Below, piece after piece: positions 34,126 through 46,010 of a stretch of DNA of 64,000 bases; positions within the stretch are counted from its first letter, which is position 1; each line of letters starts with the position of its first letter. Below the pieces are notes generated by a model. It was given only the letters and a program-made list of their open reading frames with translations. It had not been told where the DNA came from and did not search any database. The DNA comes from Eutreptiella sp. 'Long Island Sound 2002' (lineage: Eukaryota; Euglenozoa; Euglenophyceae; Eutreptiales; Eutreptiaceae). A program made the translations under genes and the position numbers. The stretch is from contig OZ038389.1 of NCBI GenBank assembly GCA_964036045.1, positions 38,883,998 to 38,947,997 on the forward strand, written 5' to 3'.

Positions 34126-34912
34126 AGTAAGAGAAAGTGCTTTTCCATTGCTTTGAGGCATATTCTAGTTGTATGAGAGATGCACTGAGCATCCATGCAT
34201 TTTTATCTTAGTATTGGTCCCACCAAAAGTGGTGATAACACATTTTGACCTATGGAACCAAACACCCAATCAGGATATGGAGTGGACCCCTTAATCCCCT
34301 TTCAATGTGAAGCTATTCATCTTTTCCTGAGTTGACTGAGCACTGACATACCTAAGGTAGAGCCTATGAATTTATCTATGTTTTTCCCTGAATACTTATC
34401 TGCCCTAGTGGTATGCACCCTAGGGGGCTAGGCACCTCTTTTTGAGAGGTCCTGGGTTCAATTCCTGGTCAGCCTAGCTAAGTAGGAAGATCCCATGTGA
34501 CATGGCAGTGACCTCATCGCCACATGCCCTGCCACCTCACCACATATGGGACCCAAAACAAAGAGTGCACATCTCCTGAGACGGCACTATGGAGGGAGAG
34601 TGACCATGGGGCAGTTTTCTAACTCTTTTCCAAAAACATTTCAGCTATCTTTGTGAATATGCATTCATTCGTGACCTGAGTTGCAGTTTCTGTGAATATC
34701 CAATCATCTTTCACTGTTTACACTGCAGCCCTTCATGCTTTGATCCCCATCTTCTCCTCTTTGCACACTTCTGGCTTGGGTTATCCTGGATTGACTCTAT
34801 TTCTGCAAAACAAAGGTTTTCATCTTCCAAAACAAGCAGCAGGAAACCCTACACCTACAGCAGGCAGCAGGAGAAGCAAAAACACAGTGCTGAAAACACT
34901 ATAAACTTTTCT
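34126..34912 (+). repeat. 5' LTR of Ty3/gypsy element 1
   Basis: 787 bp, matching 44683-45469 with few differences. It starts AGTAAGAGAAAGTGC and ends TTTTCT. It carries a tRNA-like segment at 34401-34474. The promoter must lie in it, but I cannot assign a TATA box with confidence. Confidence 0.92.
34401..34474 (+). other. tRNA-like segment inside the LTR
   Basis: An anticodon-type arm, ACCTC-TTTTTGA-GAGGT with a 7-nt loop, is followed by a T-arm-like GGTTCAATTCC that resembles a pol III B box. A CCTAGTGGTATGCACCCTAGG segment upstream can form a D-like arm. The same segment sits at the same offset in the 3' LTR (44958-45031) and, with a better T stem, in element 2 (57986-58059, minus). It is probably an ancestral tRNA or SINE capture, now an integral LTR part. 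Confidence 0.6.
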
Positions 34913-34927
34913 GGTAGCAAGAGGCAG
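34912..34927 (+). promoter_or_regulatory. Primer-binding site, initiator Met tRNA
   Basis: TGGTAGCAAGAGGCAG directly at the LTR edge. It matches the complement of the eukaryotic initiator Met tRNA 3' end (TGGTAGCAGAGG) with one inserted A. The same site appears in element 2 (55322-55338 region), and a closer match lies after the LTR at 62737. Confidence 0.75.
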
Positions 34928-35012
34928 CCTGTCTCTGCGCACCGGCAGCAACCCCGTGCTGTACATCCAGTGCGCCGAGTACGGGCAAAAATAAGCAGAA
35001 GGGTGAAAGAAG

Positions 35013-37503
35013 ATGGATCCAGGAAAGGAGGACGCCGACGTGAAGACGGCGCCAGCGCCTGAGGCACCGGCAAGGCCGGCACCTGGCGCTGTACCTTCGG
35101 CGGAGCCCTTACATGGGCCAGTGGATGCGGCCGAGGACTCCCTGGATGGGCTTCAGACGGCCTTCGGGGCGCTGTCTGTCGAAGAAGTGGTCTCTCAGCC
35201 TCAGCCTGTGAAGAGGAAGAGAGAGAACGAGAGCGGAAAGGATGCTGGAGAAGGAGCAGACGGAGGAGAGGAACGAGGGCAAGACCCGATGTATGAACCT
35301 ACCTTTGAAGGCGCACCAAGCGCATCTGGCCTCCACGCATCACCCTCTCCTTTAACCACCACACTCCCAGCCGCTGCAACATCCACTTCCACAACCAACC
35401 CGCCTATGGCAGAGGGCACAGGCTTTACTGGCATGCCTCCCTACCCCGCCTATGGTATGGGCCCACCTACCACTGCGCTCCATGAGGCAACTACTGCCAG
35501 TGAGCCGGTGGCTTCCAGCTCTGCGCCGCGATGGTATGCTGCTGACTATCCCCATCCATTACACACTACTGGATCCTATGTGGATGTTCCTGGGTATTCA
35601 CCTGGGTATGCACCCTTGAGTGGGTTGAGGAGAGGTCCGGAGTCTCTTGGAGGCAGGAGTAGAGGATCGGGGAGATCCTCAAACAGGTCCCTGACGCGGT
35701 TGGAGATCAACGAGGTGCTCGGAGGAGCCACTTCAAAAATCGTGGGCAACCTCACACAAGAGATCCGTGAGAAGCTGGAGCCCCTGATGATCCCGCTCCA
35801 AACGTCTCCTATCTCGGTGGGAATGTCACCCCACCGAGTACAGGCTAACCACCTGACGGCAGGGTTGACAAATACCCTGGGGAGCCTGAGGAGCAGACCG
35901 ATGCCGACGCCTGCAGCTATTCCGAGAAGTCCGTTCGTGCCGAGAACGGCCCAGCCGCCCTACAGCCACGTGACGAACTCGACGAGGGCCGAGCTGGACG
36001 GGCTGGGGCTGACGGCCTTAAGGGCTATGGTGGACTTGGAGCCTTATGGCTCCAGTGATCTAGGCGGAGACCCCTCCAATGACGAGCCGCCGTCAATGGA
36101 TTCTTCTTCGCCCTCAGATGACGATGACCCTGAGGACCCCGAGGACCCCAAGGGTAAGAAGAAGAAGAAGAAGAAGAAGAAGACCCGACGCCCTGAAGGA
36201 CGCCGAGCTCAGGAGGCGAAGGCTATTGCCAGCTCCAAGATAGTGTCAAACCTGCCTGAGTTCACAGGCAAGGACCTCAGCGAGTTCGCTGAGAACTTTG
36301 GCCGGTTCCTACGACTGACCGGCGAAACCCACGCGAGTGGGCGAGTGAAGTGCGATCTGCTCCTGCAGTGCTGCAAGACCAAGTACCTGGAGAAGCAGGT
36401 CAGGCAGATCGTGACTAACTCCGCCACCTTTGCCGATGTGCTGGTTGCCCTGGAGAGGCAGTACCAAACCTACGAAACCGACCTCTCCATCAGGGTCGAG
36501 ATCCAGAACCTACCCGTGCTGCCCAACAACCCCAAGCCTGGCAGGGTATCTGAGCTGTTGGCTGATCTGGATCACTGGGCTGGACGACTGACGCCCGGCT
36601 CCTACAGCAGCGAGGACCTGCTGTTCTGGTTGGTGGCCAAGCTCCCTCGAGAGCTATATGACGAGTGCCGTTTGACGGCTGAGCGCAAGGCTAGATCCCT
36701 CCACTACGAGGATCTATGCGTGCTGCTCCTGGTGATGGCACTAGAGAAGGAGAGCGACCAGCACCTGAACAACTACCGTCCTGGTGGTGGAGGTTCTGGA
36801 GGCAAAGGGTACCAAGGGTCCCGACCTGGGCAGGGGACTACCCCCAAAACACGCCCACGCCCGTACCATGGAGAACGTGAAGGAGCTGTTCTTGTGTGAT
36901 GCCAGAGACGAGCAGGGCCACCTGCAGCACGCCTCTGACTGCGAGCAGCGAGACTGCTTCGTCTTCCAGGGGAAGCAGCAGGAGAAGAACACCGGCGCCA
37001 AAGCGAAGCTGCGGGATCATTACCGCTGCACCATCACGTGTGCATTCTGCGGTAAGCGGAAGCACTACGAGGATGAGTGCTACCATAAGCAACGCCTATC
37101 GGCGAAGCTTAAGGGGGAAGATCCTGGCAAAGGCTCAGGCAAAGGTGGAGGCAAGGCCAAAGGCAACGACTCCGGCAAGGGCAAGTCGAAAGGACGTGGT
37201 CAAGGTGGTCAAGACAAGGGTCAAGGTGGACGAGGAGGAGGCGCTAACCGCCAGCCCGACAACAAGAACAGGGACAAGAACGGAGGCAACCCCAACCCTA
37301 ATCCAGGGGGGAACTCCGAGCCCTCTGGAGGGCAGTCTGGTCCAACCACACGCTCACAGACGCAGGCCCAGCAAGAACAAGGAGCCAAGCGTGAGCATGA
37401 AGGTGGTGATGACGGCAACGCTAAGAAGAGGAGCCGTTTCATGAGGATGGCCCGCAAATTGCGGAACAAGGGGTTCGAGGTGACCTGTCCCGCGGAGTTC
37501 TGA
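35013..37503 (+). pseudogene. Gag of Ty3/gypsy element 1
   Basis: Starts MDPGKEDADVKT at the first ATG after the PBS. Residues 1 to about 370 are Pro/Ser/Thr-rich and acidic. A nine-Lys run (about 36150-36182) precedes a capsid-like region (SNLPEFTGKDLSEFAENF to about 36740). The first frame ends at 36899. The nucleocapsid continues in the +1 frame to 37503, with a CCHC knuckle CAFCGKRKHYEDEC (about 37040-37080) and Gly/Lys/Gln-rich basic tails that would bind RNA. In element 2 capsid and nucleocapsid are in one frame, so the shift near 36850 is a mutation of this copy, in a CCCCCAAAACACGCCC stretch. Gag ends at an in-frame TGA, with pol in the same frame. Confidence 0.87.
37501..37503 (+). 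promoter_or_regulatory. In-frame UGA separating gag and pol, putative readthrough site
   Basis: The gag frame ends TTC-TGA-CGG and the pol frame continues without any shift to the protease. Element 2 has TTC-TGA-CAG at the same place, also in frame. UGA followed by C is a leaky context in many eukaryotes. A short GGTG/CACC hairpin can form about 15 nt downstream. Readthrough is inferred from conservation only. Confidence 0.55.
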
Positions 37504-40500
37504 CGGGGACGCTCTGGTGGCACCCAAGACCTGGTGTTTTGGGTACGTATCCGACTAGGGGGACGTGAATACCTGGGGGTACTGGATACTGGCGCCACAA
37601 TATCTATAGTGGCCAAGAAAACTTTACCTTGTGGGAGCCTGAAGAACACCATGACCACCGCTGCTATACGTATGGGGGATGGACATGTCGTGCACAGCTG
37701 CGGGGACTGTGAAGTGGAGGTACCTATGGGCTCTCGGACTATCGCCCATCGGTTCTATGTGATGGACACTGAGGCCTTCGACTTTGTACTGGGTACTGAC
37801 TTCTTCGTACAGCACTCCCAGATACAATCCCTGACGCTGCAAGCGCCCTACCTCCTCTACGTGGACCCTGGCAGTGGCAGTGAGTCTGTGCCACTGGAGC
37901 AGTCGGAACATACCTCGAGTTACCTGAGACTATCGAAGGAGGACCCCTCGAACATGATGGCGGCCTCCAAAACTGAGGACTATCAACTATCGGGGGAAGT
38001 CCTAGACCAAGGTCTGAAGGAGTTGGGTTACTCTAGAGAAGACCTGAGTGTGGAGTTGTTCGCCAGCGACAAGCAACATGTACTGGGCCTTTACTGCAGC
38101 AAGGGGAAGAACTGCAGCTACAAATTTTACTGGCCCTCTTTCGGGATGGCCTACGGGAACCCCAGATTCAGTGAGCTGGGGAAGGTGCTGACCAAGGTGG
38201 CCTTGGAACGTTCCCGTATGGTCCTGTGTTCCCCCGATTGGGGAGCACATGGGGGCAACGAGTACTGGCGAAACCTCCTGGACAGGCTGACTATCGGCTC
38301 TGTTCGTTTGCCTGATGAGGCCATCTACGTGCCTCTGGGACGCAAGACGCCTATTGGGAAGCCCGGATGGGGGAGTATGCTCAGCATGGTGGACGGAAGT
38401 CTTACCACCATCCCCTGGGAGGACCTGGACCCGACTCTGGTCCAGACTATACAACGAGAAAGCGATGCACTCGCCTTGGGTGACTTGAAGGATCGCCTAC
38501 GACCTCAAGATGCTGTTGAGACTACACCCGGAGGAGATGAGTACGTCGTGACTGACGCCCCCAACTCTCCCTGTCATGTACCTGTTCCTGATGGAGTCTC
38601 TGAGTGTGGACTATCTGAGCTACCTAGCTCTATCCACTCAGATGACGAAACTGAGCACGACGCCTTCTTCGTGCAGACCTGTGTGGAGGAAGTGGAGAAC
38701 GCCGAGTACGTCGCCCCACTAAAACCCCTACTCTCCATGAGGGTGGAAGACCCCGTGGACGAGGAGCTGGACCCTCGATCCAGGCTCAGGGAGTATGTGG
38801 ATTCCAAGAGGAAGTTGGTGGCGAAAAAGCTATGCTACGCGAAGCCTACCCGCAGCTCATGGCCACTGAAGCAAGGACGTATGGGAGACCTATCCCAATT
38901 GAAGGAGGACCTCGAACAGAAGATCACCACCTGGCAAAGGGAGGTAGATCTTAAGCTCATGAAAAGCGTGTGGGGCGCCCATGTGAGGACCCCAGAGGAG
39001 GAAGACCTCTCGGAGGAATGTGTATGTGAGCCCCCTCGAGCGTGCCTATGTTGCCATCGTCCATCAGAGATGGTCGAACAAGACCTTCTATATGCCTACC
39101 AAGGGCTGAAGGATACTACCACGGGCGAAGAGTCGGTGGAGGACCACCTCCCGACGTCTATTACTCAGGGGGCAAGCAACTTACACTCTGACGAGAACAT
39201 GGAGGACAAGATCAAGATATTGGACCCGCGGGTACAGAAGCTTATACGGACCTATCTGGAGGTGTTCGGAGAACTACCCCCTCCAGCCTCATGCGACAAG
39301 CTGGTACAGATGGACCTCAAGCTGAAACCCGAGTTCGTGGGTCATAAGATTCGGAGGAGACCCTATCCAGCTCCTAAAGAGCAGGCTGACGAGATTGAGC
39401 GACAGGTACAAGAATGTATCGACGCTGGCCTAGTCCTAGAGTACAAGGACGGGGACTACCCCCTACACTGCAGCCCCTGTTTCCTGGTGGCTAAACCTGG
39501 GTCTACAGCCAAACGGCTGGTAGTGGACTATGGAGAGCTGAACAAGAAGACGCTGAACCACTCAGGGTCCATTCCCAATATGGAGTCTACCCTGGAGAAG
39601 ATAGCCTCCTGTCGCTACAAGACCAAGATGGACAAGCGAAGCGGATTCTGGCAAGTGGACCTGACGCCCAACGCACAGGAACTACTGGCCTTCATCACCC
39701 CTCAGGGGAGGGTGTTCAAGTGGAACGTCATGCCGTTTGACGTGGCTAGCGCACCCGCTCTTTTCCAAGAGCTGATGAACAAGATCTTGTCCATCCTACA
39801 AAGGAGATCTAAGGTGCAGGAGCTCATATCCCGTGGTACCCAGATGGAGGCTCACATCGACGATGTATGCCTCGGGACCAATACCCAGGAGGATCACCTT
39901 ATCCTCTTCGGTGACTTCTTTGCGGTCTGCCAGGAGAACCACACACGACTCAAGCTGGAGAAGTGTGAGTTCATGCAGGAGACCATGCAGTACCTGGGGT
40001 TTGACGTTGGCTATGGGTGGTGGACCCCAGCGGCCTCTAAGGCCAAACCCCTGATGGATGCCAAGGTACGACACGAAGACCCCAAGAAAGGACTTCATGA
40101 TGTACGCAGTTTCATTGGGGCGTGCAACTTCTATCGCCGCCACATCAAGAACTTCACCTATACCAGCGCCATTCTGACGGACTTGATCAGGAAGAGTACT
40201 ACTTGGCGCTGGGGCCCACAAGAGCAACAAGCGTTTGACGAGCTCAAAGACAAGGTAGCCAACGCTAAGTGCTTGGGTGTGCCTAGGGCACAAGGGGAGA
40301 TTATCCTGGTGACCGACGCCAGCAATGTGGGCGGTGGTGGAACGTTGTTCCAATGGCAAGCACTAGAAAAGGAGGAGTTCGACTCGGCCATTTCCCAATT
40401 GGGGACTGAAGGTCTCAACCGAGATGGAACCCTCAAGCACAGCTACCCTGACGACAAGTGGGTCCTAGTACCTCTGGGCCACTGGAACTGGAAGTGGAAC

Positions 40501-42429
40501 CAGGCCAGGGGGAACTACTCCACCTATGAGCAGGAATTGCTCGCGGGTATGCTGGTGCTATCCTCACAAGCACGACTGTTGGGGAGTAACCCTGTGGTCT
40601 GGCTGTGCGACCAAGAACCGGTCCGCAGTTTCCAGAAGGGTCCCCCACCTGAGAAGGCCAAGCTACGTCGCTGGTGGACCTACCTCAGCCAACTACAGCT
40701 GACGGTACACCATATACAGGGAGTGAAGAACGAGTGCGCCGACTACATCAGCCGCAACAACTTCGACGCCCTGATTGGTGCCCGGTCTGAAGCGCTGGCT
40801 AAGGAGGCGTTCAGCCGTATGGACGTACACCTGGACTTGAACATGACCATGATACGCCCCCTGGATGGACTCCAACAATCGGAGTACCTGAAGGAGTTTG
40901 GGGATATCTACAAGCGCCTGGAGAAACGCCTTGAACCCCTCCTGGTCAACCAAGATCAGTGGAAGAGGGACAAGAGCTACCTCTGGCACGAGGACCGCAT
41001 TGTGGTGCCTAGTGACCGAGTCCCAGCGCTGCTGAAGTGGACCCATGAGTCCAGCGGTCATGTGGGTGCTGACCGTACCCTGAGGCTGTTCAAGCAGTGG
41101 TTCCACACTACGTGGACTGACGACCAACTGCGGAAGACACTCCAGCCTATCGTGGACAAGTGCCCGTGCAGGTCCTGTAAACCAGGGGATATCAGGGACA
41201 GAGGTCTCTACTCGACCCTGCCCATCCCTCACTGTGCCAACAGTGTTCTATACGTGGACTACACGGAGATGCCGAAGTTCGGGAGCTATGACTTCGCCCT
41301 CGTGGTAACCTGTGGGTTGACCAGGTTTACCAGGGTGTTCCCATGTACCAAGCACATTACCGGGGAGGAGACTATCAAGATACTCCTGGAGGAGTGGTTT
41401 TGTGTCTATGGGGCGCCCAAGGAGATCAACTCCGATGAGGACGTACGAGTACGCTAAGATACTGGCTGGTACAAGAGGGTCCTGAGATCCCTCAATGTCC
41501 AGGTGTCTACGGGGATTCCCTACTCTCACACGAGCAACCCCCTATGTGAGCGACAGATCCGTGTCCTGAAGGAGAACGTACGGATATGGTGCAAAACTGA
41601 ACGCACCAGGGACTGGGTGAGACTACTCCCCGTCATATCCTTGATGATGAACTCCCAAGAGAGTTCAGCTACTGGCTACTCGCCCCATGAGCTATTCCTC
41701 GGGCGCCCGGCGTGGTTCCTACATGCCCCCTATCCAGAGGACACCCATTCTTCTGTGGGTGAATGGGTCCAAGAGCAACAAGCGAAGGTGGACAAGGCCA
41801 AGGCTATGCTCCAGAGAGTGAGGGAGCGTCAGTGGAACAAGAAGAACAAGCACCGAGTACCGGCCACCTACCAAGAGGGGTACTGGGTGCTGGTGCACCA
41901 CAGTCGACTACCCGCCTGGCCACGCTCTACCAGCGATGACCCATACTTCGGGCCGTACAAGATTCTATCTGTGGATGGTCACCGTATCACTGTGCGGTGT
42001 TCTCCCCGACTAGGGGGGACCCTGGTGTGCGCTGCTCAACACCTGAAGCGCTACCATGATCCTGAAGACCTCTGTGGGGAGGAGTGGGAGCTGAACGACG
42101 AGGAATTCGCTGCTCTGGACCTACAAGGGGCTGCCAGCCCTATGGAAGTTGAAGGTGAACTCCCCGACATGAACGCCGAGGAGATGGCAAAGGAGGGCTT
42201 CTACCTGGTGAAGTCTGTCCTACGCCACCGCTATCGCCAGGGTTGGCGCTTCCTCACCCTCTGGGAAGGGTTTGGAGTCGAAGAGGCCACCTGGGAGCCC
42301 TTCTCTGCATTTGTTCTACCGGAGGGACGCCTAAACTCAGTTCTGGTTGACTACTTGTCCCAGAACAACCTTGGTGAGTTGCTGAGGCTCGCTGAGACGC
42401 TTGCCTCCAAGACTAAAGCTGGGGACTGA
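37504..42429 (+). pseudogene. Pol of Ty3/gypsy element 1 with C-terminal chromodomain
   Basis: Protease has LDTGAT (about 37585). RT has KMDKRSGFWQVDLTP and an IDD catalytic motif at 39856-39864. RNase H has VTDASN (about 40312) and YEQELL. Integrase has a zinc-binding HHCC (HESSGHVGAD to CPCRSC, 41044-41180), then catalytic Asp (YVDYTEM, about 41262), Asp (NSDEDVR, about 41434) and Glu (NPLCERQ, about 41550). A chromodomain-like segment follows at about 42198-42370 (LRHRYRQGWRFLTLWEGF, ATWEP). A TAA at 41455-41457 interrupts integrase; element 2 has TCA (Ser) there, so this is a point nonsense mutation. Otherwise both halves are open. Between protease and RT lies an acidic region of about 400 residues I do not recognise. 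Confidence 0.92.
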
Positions 42430-44682
42430 ACCTTACCCTTACCTGCCAAAGCGTATGTGTGAGTGCGCTAGTCCTAAGGTCCTGAGAGCAAGCCGCAGAA
42501 GTGGTGTCCTAATTATACCCAAGTCTGCGCCCTTGCTAAACCTGGAGGGTTGGCTTATTGATGCCACGGGGTACGCCCCGGGTCTCCCCTCCCCTAAGCG
42601 CCCAATTTCTGTGCTGGCGCAAAACCTTTGGGGAATACCCAGCGTACTAATCCAGGTATTGGTTTCCCTACCTATCTGTCTACTACAGGGAGGGGTGGCC
42701 AAAAGCTATGAAGGCATGAAAACGCCGTTTTGCTATGTGGCCAAAAACACTGACCTAACCACTGCCACAGCCCACCAACCCTGCTAAAATTGCAGGAAAC
42801 GGGTGGGACAGTGGCACACGCACTACAGGTCCTACACACCCTACAGTGGCACCATCCTGGTGGGCGAGCACTGGGGCAACTGGCTCAAGCCCCCACGCAG
42901 GACTACCACTCCTACACGCACACTCTACTGGGCGTTGCGAAGGCAAAGGTCTCGTGGGTCCTAACGACCCTCCCGTGAAATGACAAGAGAACACAGCGCT
43001 GCTAAGCAACTGTGGCCCAACAGGGGACGCCACAACGCGTTTCCCCTGCTAGGGCTTGGAGGGAAGAGGTGCTCTTGCGTGCACGGCGCAGATGTCGATG
43101 AAGTCGGACTCCCTGCTCTGCCACAGGCAGAGGCGGAGTTACTTGTTTGTGTGATCTGCGCCCTTGTTTAGCACGGCATAAAAAATTGCTGCTGCACCAA
43201 TCACCCTACCTGCCCACCTGTAAAACAAAGGCAAATGAAAGGGCGTTTGCGGCGGAGGAACCAAGCCACACTCCAGGTATTATACCCTTCTCAGTGTGAC
43301 CTATAGTACACTGTCCGCAAACACGCTGGAGAACCAGCTACCCTTGTCAAGCAAGCAAGCTTTAAGGGACTCCTCAGGTTCTCTTAAAGAACGTACCAAG
43401 GAGCCCCTGGGTAGCCTAAACAAGGGTTACCGTGCGCACTTCGCGTGGCCTACCCTTTAATGCGTGTGTGCATGCGCGAGTATGCACGACGAACTTGGGC
43501 AAACCTGCCCATCTCAACCTTAATCACGACTCCACCAGGGGGTGGCCCCGCCTGGGCTTACTCACCTTACCTACCGCTGGAGAGAGAGAGCAAGTGAGGG
43601 GCGCACGCGAAGAACGTTGCTATGCACTTGTGTGTATGTCTAATCACCCTGATCTGACCGCTAATCATCTGCAATCTTTCCAATCAATCCCTCTGTCGCG
43701 TCCTATCGTTGTTAGCGCTGCTACAAGGCTCGTTCACGGAGACACGAGACGAGCAATGTGTATGCGGCATGCGAGACGAGCATACCTGTAGTTTATACCT
43801 GATTCGGTGAAGTCTTTGCGATTGATTTTCGAATTCTTGAATTTTTGATTCTTCTAATAGTGTGCGTGGAATCTGTATGTTTATTTATTAATGTGTGTCT
43901 CGTCATTTTCAAGACTACGTGAGACATACATTTATAACTCCATTATTTCTCCATTTTCCGGTGCTTCGCTAGGAGCCGCTCCTGCGCGCCGCCATTTTAT
44001 GCATATGAATTTCTGGATTTAAAAAATCCAGAGATGACTATAATTTCTATAAAAATGTGCTTCTGATGCACAATTGGATTCTGCTCAGGTGTGTCGTTTC
44101 AGAAACATTCTACGCCGTCATTTGACGGATTTTGGTGTCGTCGCTTCGTTTTTGCGTGGATTCGTCCATAATTCTCCCATTCCTGCCTCTGCAGATACCC
44201 ACGCGCAGCCTCGCTGAGTAGGCCGTGTTCGGGCCGAAACGCAGGTGCCTGGAGAGACTGAGCAGAACCAAGACCCCACCAAGGGGCAAATTTAATTTTT
44301 TCGAGACTCACTTCGCCCTAAGACAGGTCACAGGTCGTCAGCAGGTTTACGAGAACCCATGCGAGTGTGTATATTGTGTCTTGCGTTTGGGTTGTGTCGA
44401 CGCTGCGTCTTGGAGGGAGGGATGCATATGCACATGTTTGGCATGCTCCCATACTAACCCAACCAAGCCACAGGAGACCCGGCAGCGCCATGAGCGCTGA
44501 GTCTTCTGTAGGAAATGATACAATCAGAGCAGCAAAAGGACGCCAGCCATGGTGAGCGCCCATTTTTCAGTGTGAGGGAAACTATAGGTATTTTAAAGTA
44601 GATGTGGAAACCAGGGAAAGGCCAAGAAAAATTCCCTTTTTCCTAAAATGCGACAGTGGTGGCCACCACAGCACAAGGGGGG
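42430..44682 (+). other. 3' noncoding region and polypurine tract of element 1
   Basis: 2.2 kb between pol and the 3' LTR. It contains no supported gene; open frames are short and lack domains. 42984 to about 43640 is related to 60424 to about 61090 (module M and following sequence). AAGGGGGG at 44675-44682, directly before the 3' LTR, is the expected polypurine tract for plus-strand priming. An AT-rich stretch lies at about 43800-44070. Confidence 0.75.
42984..43640 (+). repeat. Repeat module M and downstream homologous block
   Basis: Starts CAAGAGAACACAGCGCTGC. It aligns by eye with 60424 onward, including GTGTGATCTGCGC, CACCTGTAAA and GGGTAGCCTAAACAAG, and its first 80 bp align with 823-905. 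It is part of the 3' noncoding region shared among related Ty3/gypsy families. Confidence 0.7.
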
Positions 44683-45469
44683 AGTAAGAAAAAGTGCTTT
44701 TCCATTGCTTTGAGGCATATTCTAGTTGTATTAGAGATCCACTGAGCATCCATGCATTTTTATCTTAGTATTGGTCCCACCAAAAGTGGTGATAACACAT
44801 TTTGACCTATGGAACCAAACACCCAATCAGGATATGGAGTCGACCCCTTAATCCCCTTTCAATGTGAAGCTATTCATCTTTTCCTGAGTTGACTGAGCAC
44901 TGACATACCTAAGGTAGAGCCTATGAATTTATCTATGTTTTTCCCTGAATACTTATCTGCCCTAGTGGTATGCACCCTAGGGGGCTAGGCACCTCTTTTT
45001 GAGAGGTCCTGGGTTCAATTCCTGGTCAGCCTAGCTAAGTAGGAAGATCCCATGTGACATGGCAGTGACCTCATCGCCACATGCCCTGCCACCTCAGCAC
45101 ATATGGGACCCAAAACAAAGAGTGCACATCTCCTGAGATGCCACTATGGAGAGAGAGTGACCATGGGGCAGTTTTCTAACTCTTTTCCAAAAACATTTCA
45201 GCTATCTTTGTGAATATGCATTCATTTGTGACCTGAGTTGCAGTTTCTGTGAATATCCAATCATCTTTCACTGTTTACACTGCAGCCCTTCATGCTTTGA
45301 TCCTGATCTTCTCCTCTTTGCACACTTCTGGCTTGGGTTATCCTGGATTGACTCTTTTTCTGCAAAACAAAGGTTTTCATCTTCCAAAACAAGCAGCAGG
45401 AAACCCTACACCTACAGCAAGCAGCAGGAGAAGCAAAAACACAGTGCTGGAAACACTATAAATGTTTCT
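44683..45469 (+). repeat. 3' LTR of Ty3/gypsy element 1
   Basis: 787 bp, same length as the 5' LTR, starting AGTAAGAAAAAGTGC and ending GTTTCT. It is followed by the target duplication ATGTC and then DNA-transposon sequence. The tRNA-like segment recurs at 44958-45031. Confidence 0.92.
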
Positions 45470-45810
45470 ATGTCCGTTCACTCACACACCTTCGGCCATG
45501 ACCCGGCCTAGACTCTGACTCTGTTCATGCTCGGAATCGTCCAGCACACTGTCATTGTCACTGTCAGGTCGCTGAGATGAGTGGAACGCAGCGAAAATGA
45601 CGGTCCGGAAAATGCCAGTTGCGAAGGAAAAATTATTGCAAACATACTTTTCTTTTTGACATGTTTCAAAAGGCGTAAAAAGACTGCATTGGAGTCTCAA
45701 TCTTCATTTCTCCAGGTGCCCGCGGCGACGCTACCCGTGCGGGCGGTTGGTTGCTGTCCCGAATTAACGTGAAATGAAAGACAAACCATGCTGATTGGGC
45801 CAAGATGACA

Positions 45811-46010
45811 CGCGAAAAATTGGAATTTGAGTTTTGAATTGATTTTGACAGTCTATGGCAGCGTTACTGCGCATCAACCCAGTTTCTTATAGTCAAGGTG
45901 CTCCTCAAATTGTCAAACTGAGGTTGTGGTTAAGTTGAGACACACATTGAGACCCTCAACTTGTGTGTCAATGAGTTAGGGGATAATTGGACCTCATAAA
46001 ATCCTAGGTG
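45811..46010 (-). repeat. Right terminal inverted repeat of the DNA transposon
   Basis: Reverse complement of 33469-33675, ending CCTAGGTG at 46010. Beyond it the LINE B AlkB frame resumes on the minus strand. Confidence 0.8.

Larger units (their letters stand above)
34126..45469 (+). mobile_element. Ty3/gypsy chromodomain element 1, full length
   Basis: An 11.3-kb LTR retrotransposon with two 787-bp LTRs, a PBS for initiator-Met tRNA, gag, pol (protease, RT, RNase H, integrase), a C-terminal chromodomain, a 2.2-kb 3' noncoding region and a G-rich polypurine tract. A perfect 5-bp duplication, ATGTC, flanks it (34121-34125 and 45470-45474). LTR ends are AG...CT rather than TG...CA. Near-identical LTRs indicate a recent insertion, but gag has a frame shift near 36850 and integrase a TAA at 41455, so this copy is not intact. 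Confidence 0.93.
33469..46010. mobile_element. TIR DNA transposon, split by Ty3/gypsy element 1
   Basis: Its own sequence is 33469-34125 plus 45475-46010, about 1.19 kb. The ends are inverted copies of about 200 bp starting CACCTAGGATTTTATG. Both ends abut LINE B AlkB codons. Removal leaves a clean frame, with a target duplication of only 1-3 bp (A or TGA, ambiguous because bases are shared with the TIR). Short frames inside on the minus strand (33816-34161 and 45482-45700, the latter with an acidic SDNDSVLDDSEHE segment) do not identify a transposase. It is probably non-autonomous. The superfamily is undecided; CACCTAGG ends and a possible 3-bp duplication recall CACTA elements, but this is weak. 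Confidence 0.75.

Noticed and set aside
34692-34904. A 70-codon frame present twice in the LTRs (also 45249-45461)
   Set aside because: Its repetition follows from LTR duplication; the product has no domain, and in element 2 the stretch is split by another element.
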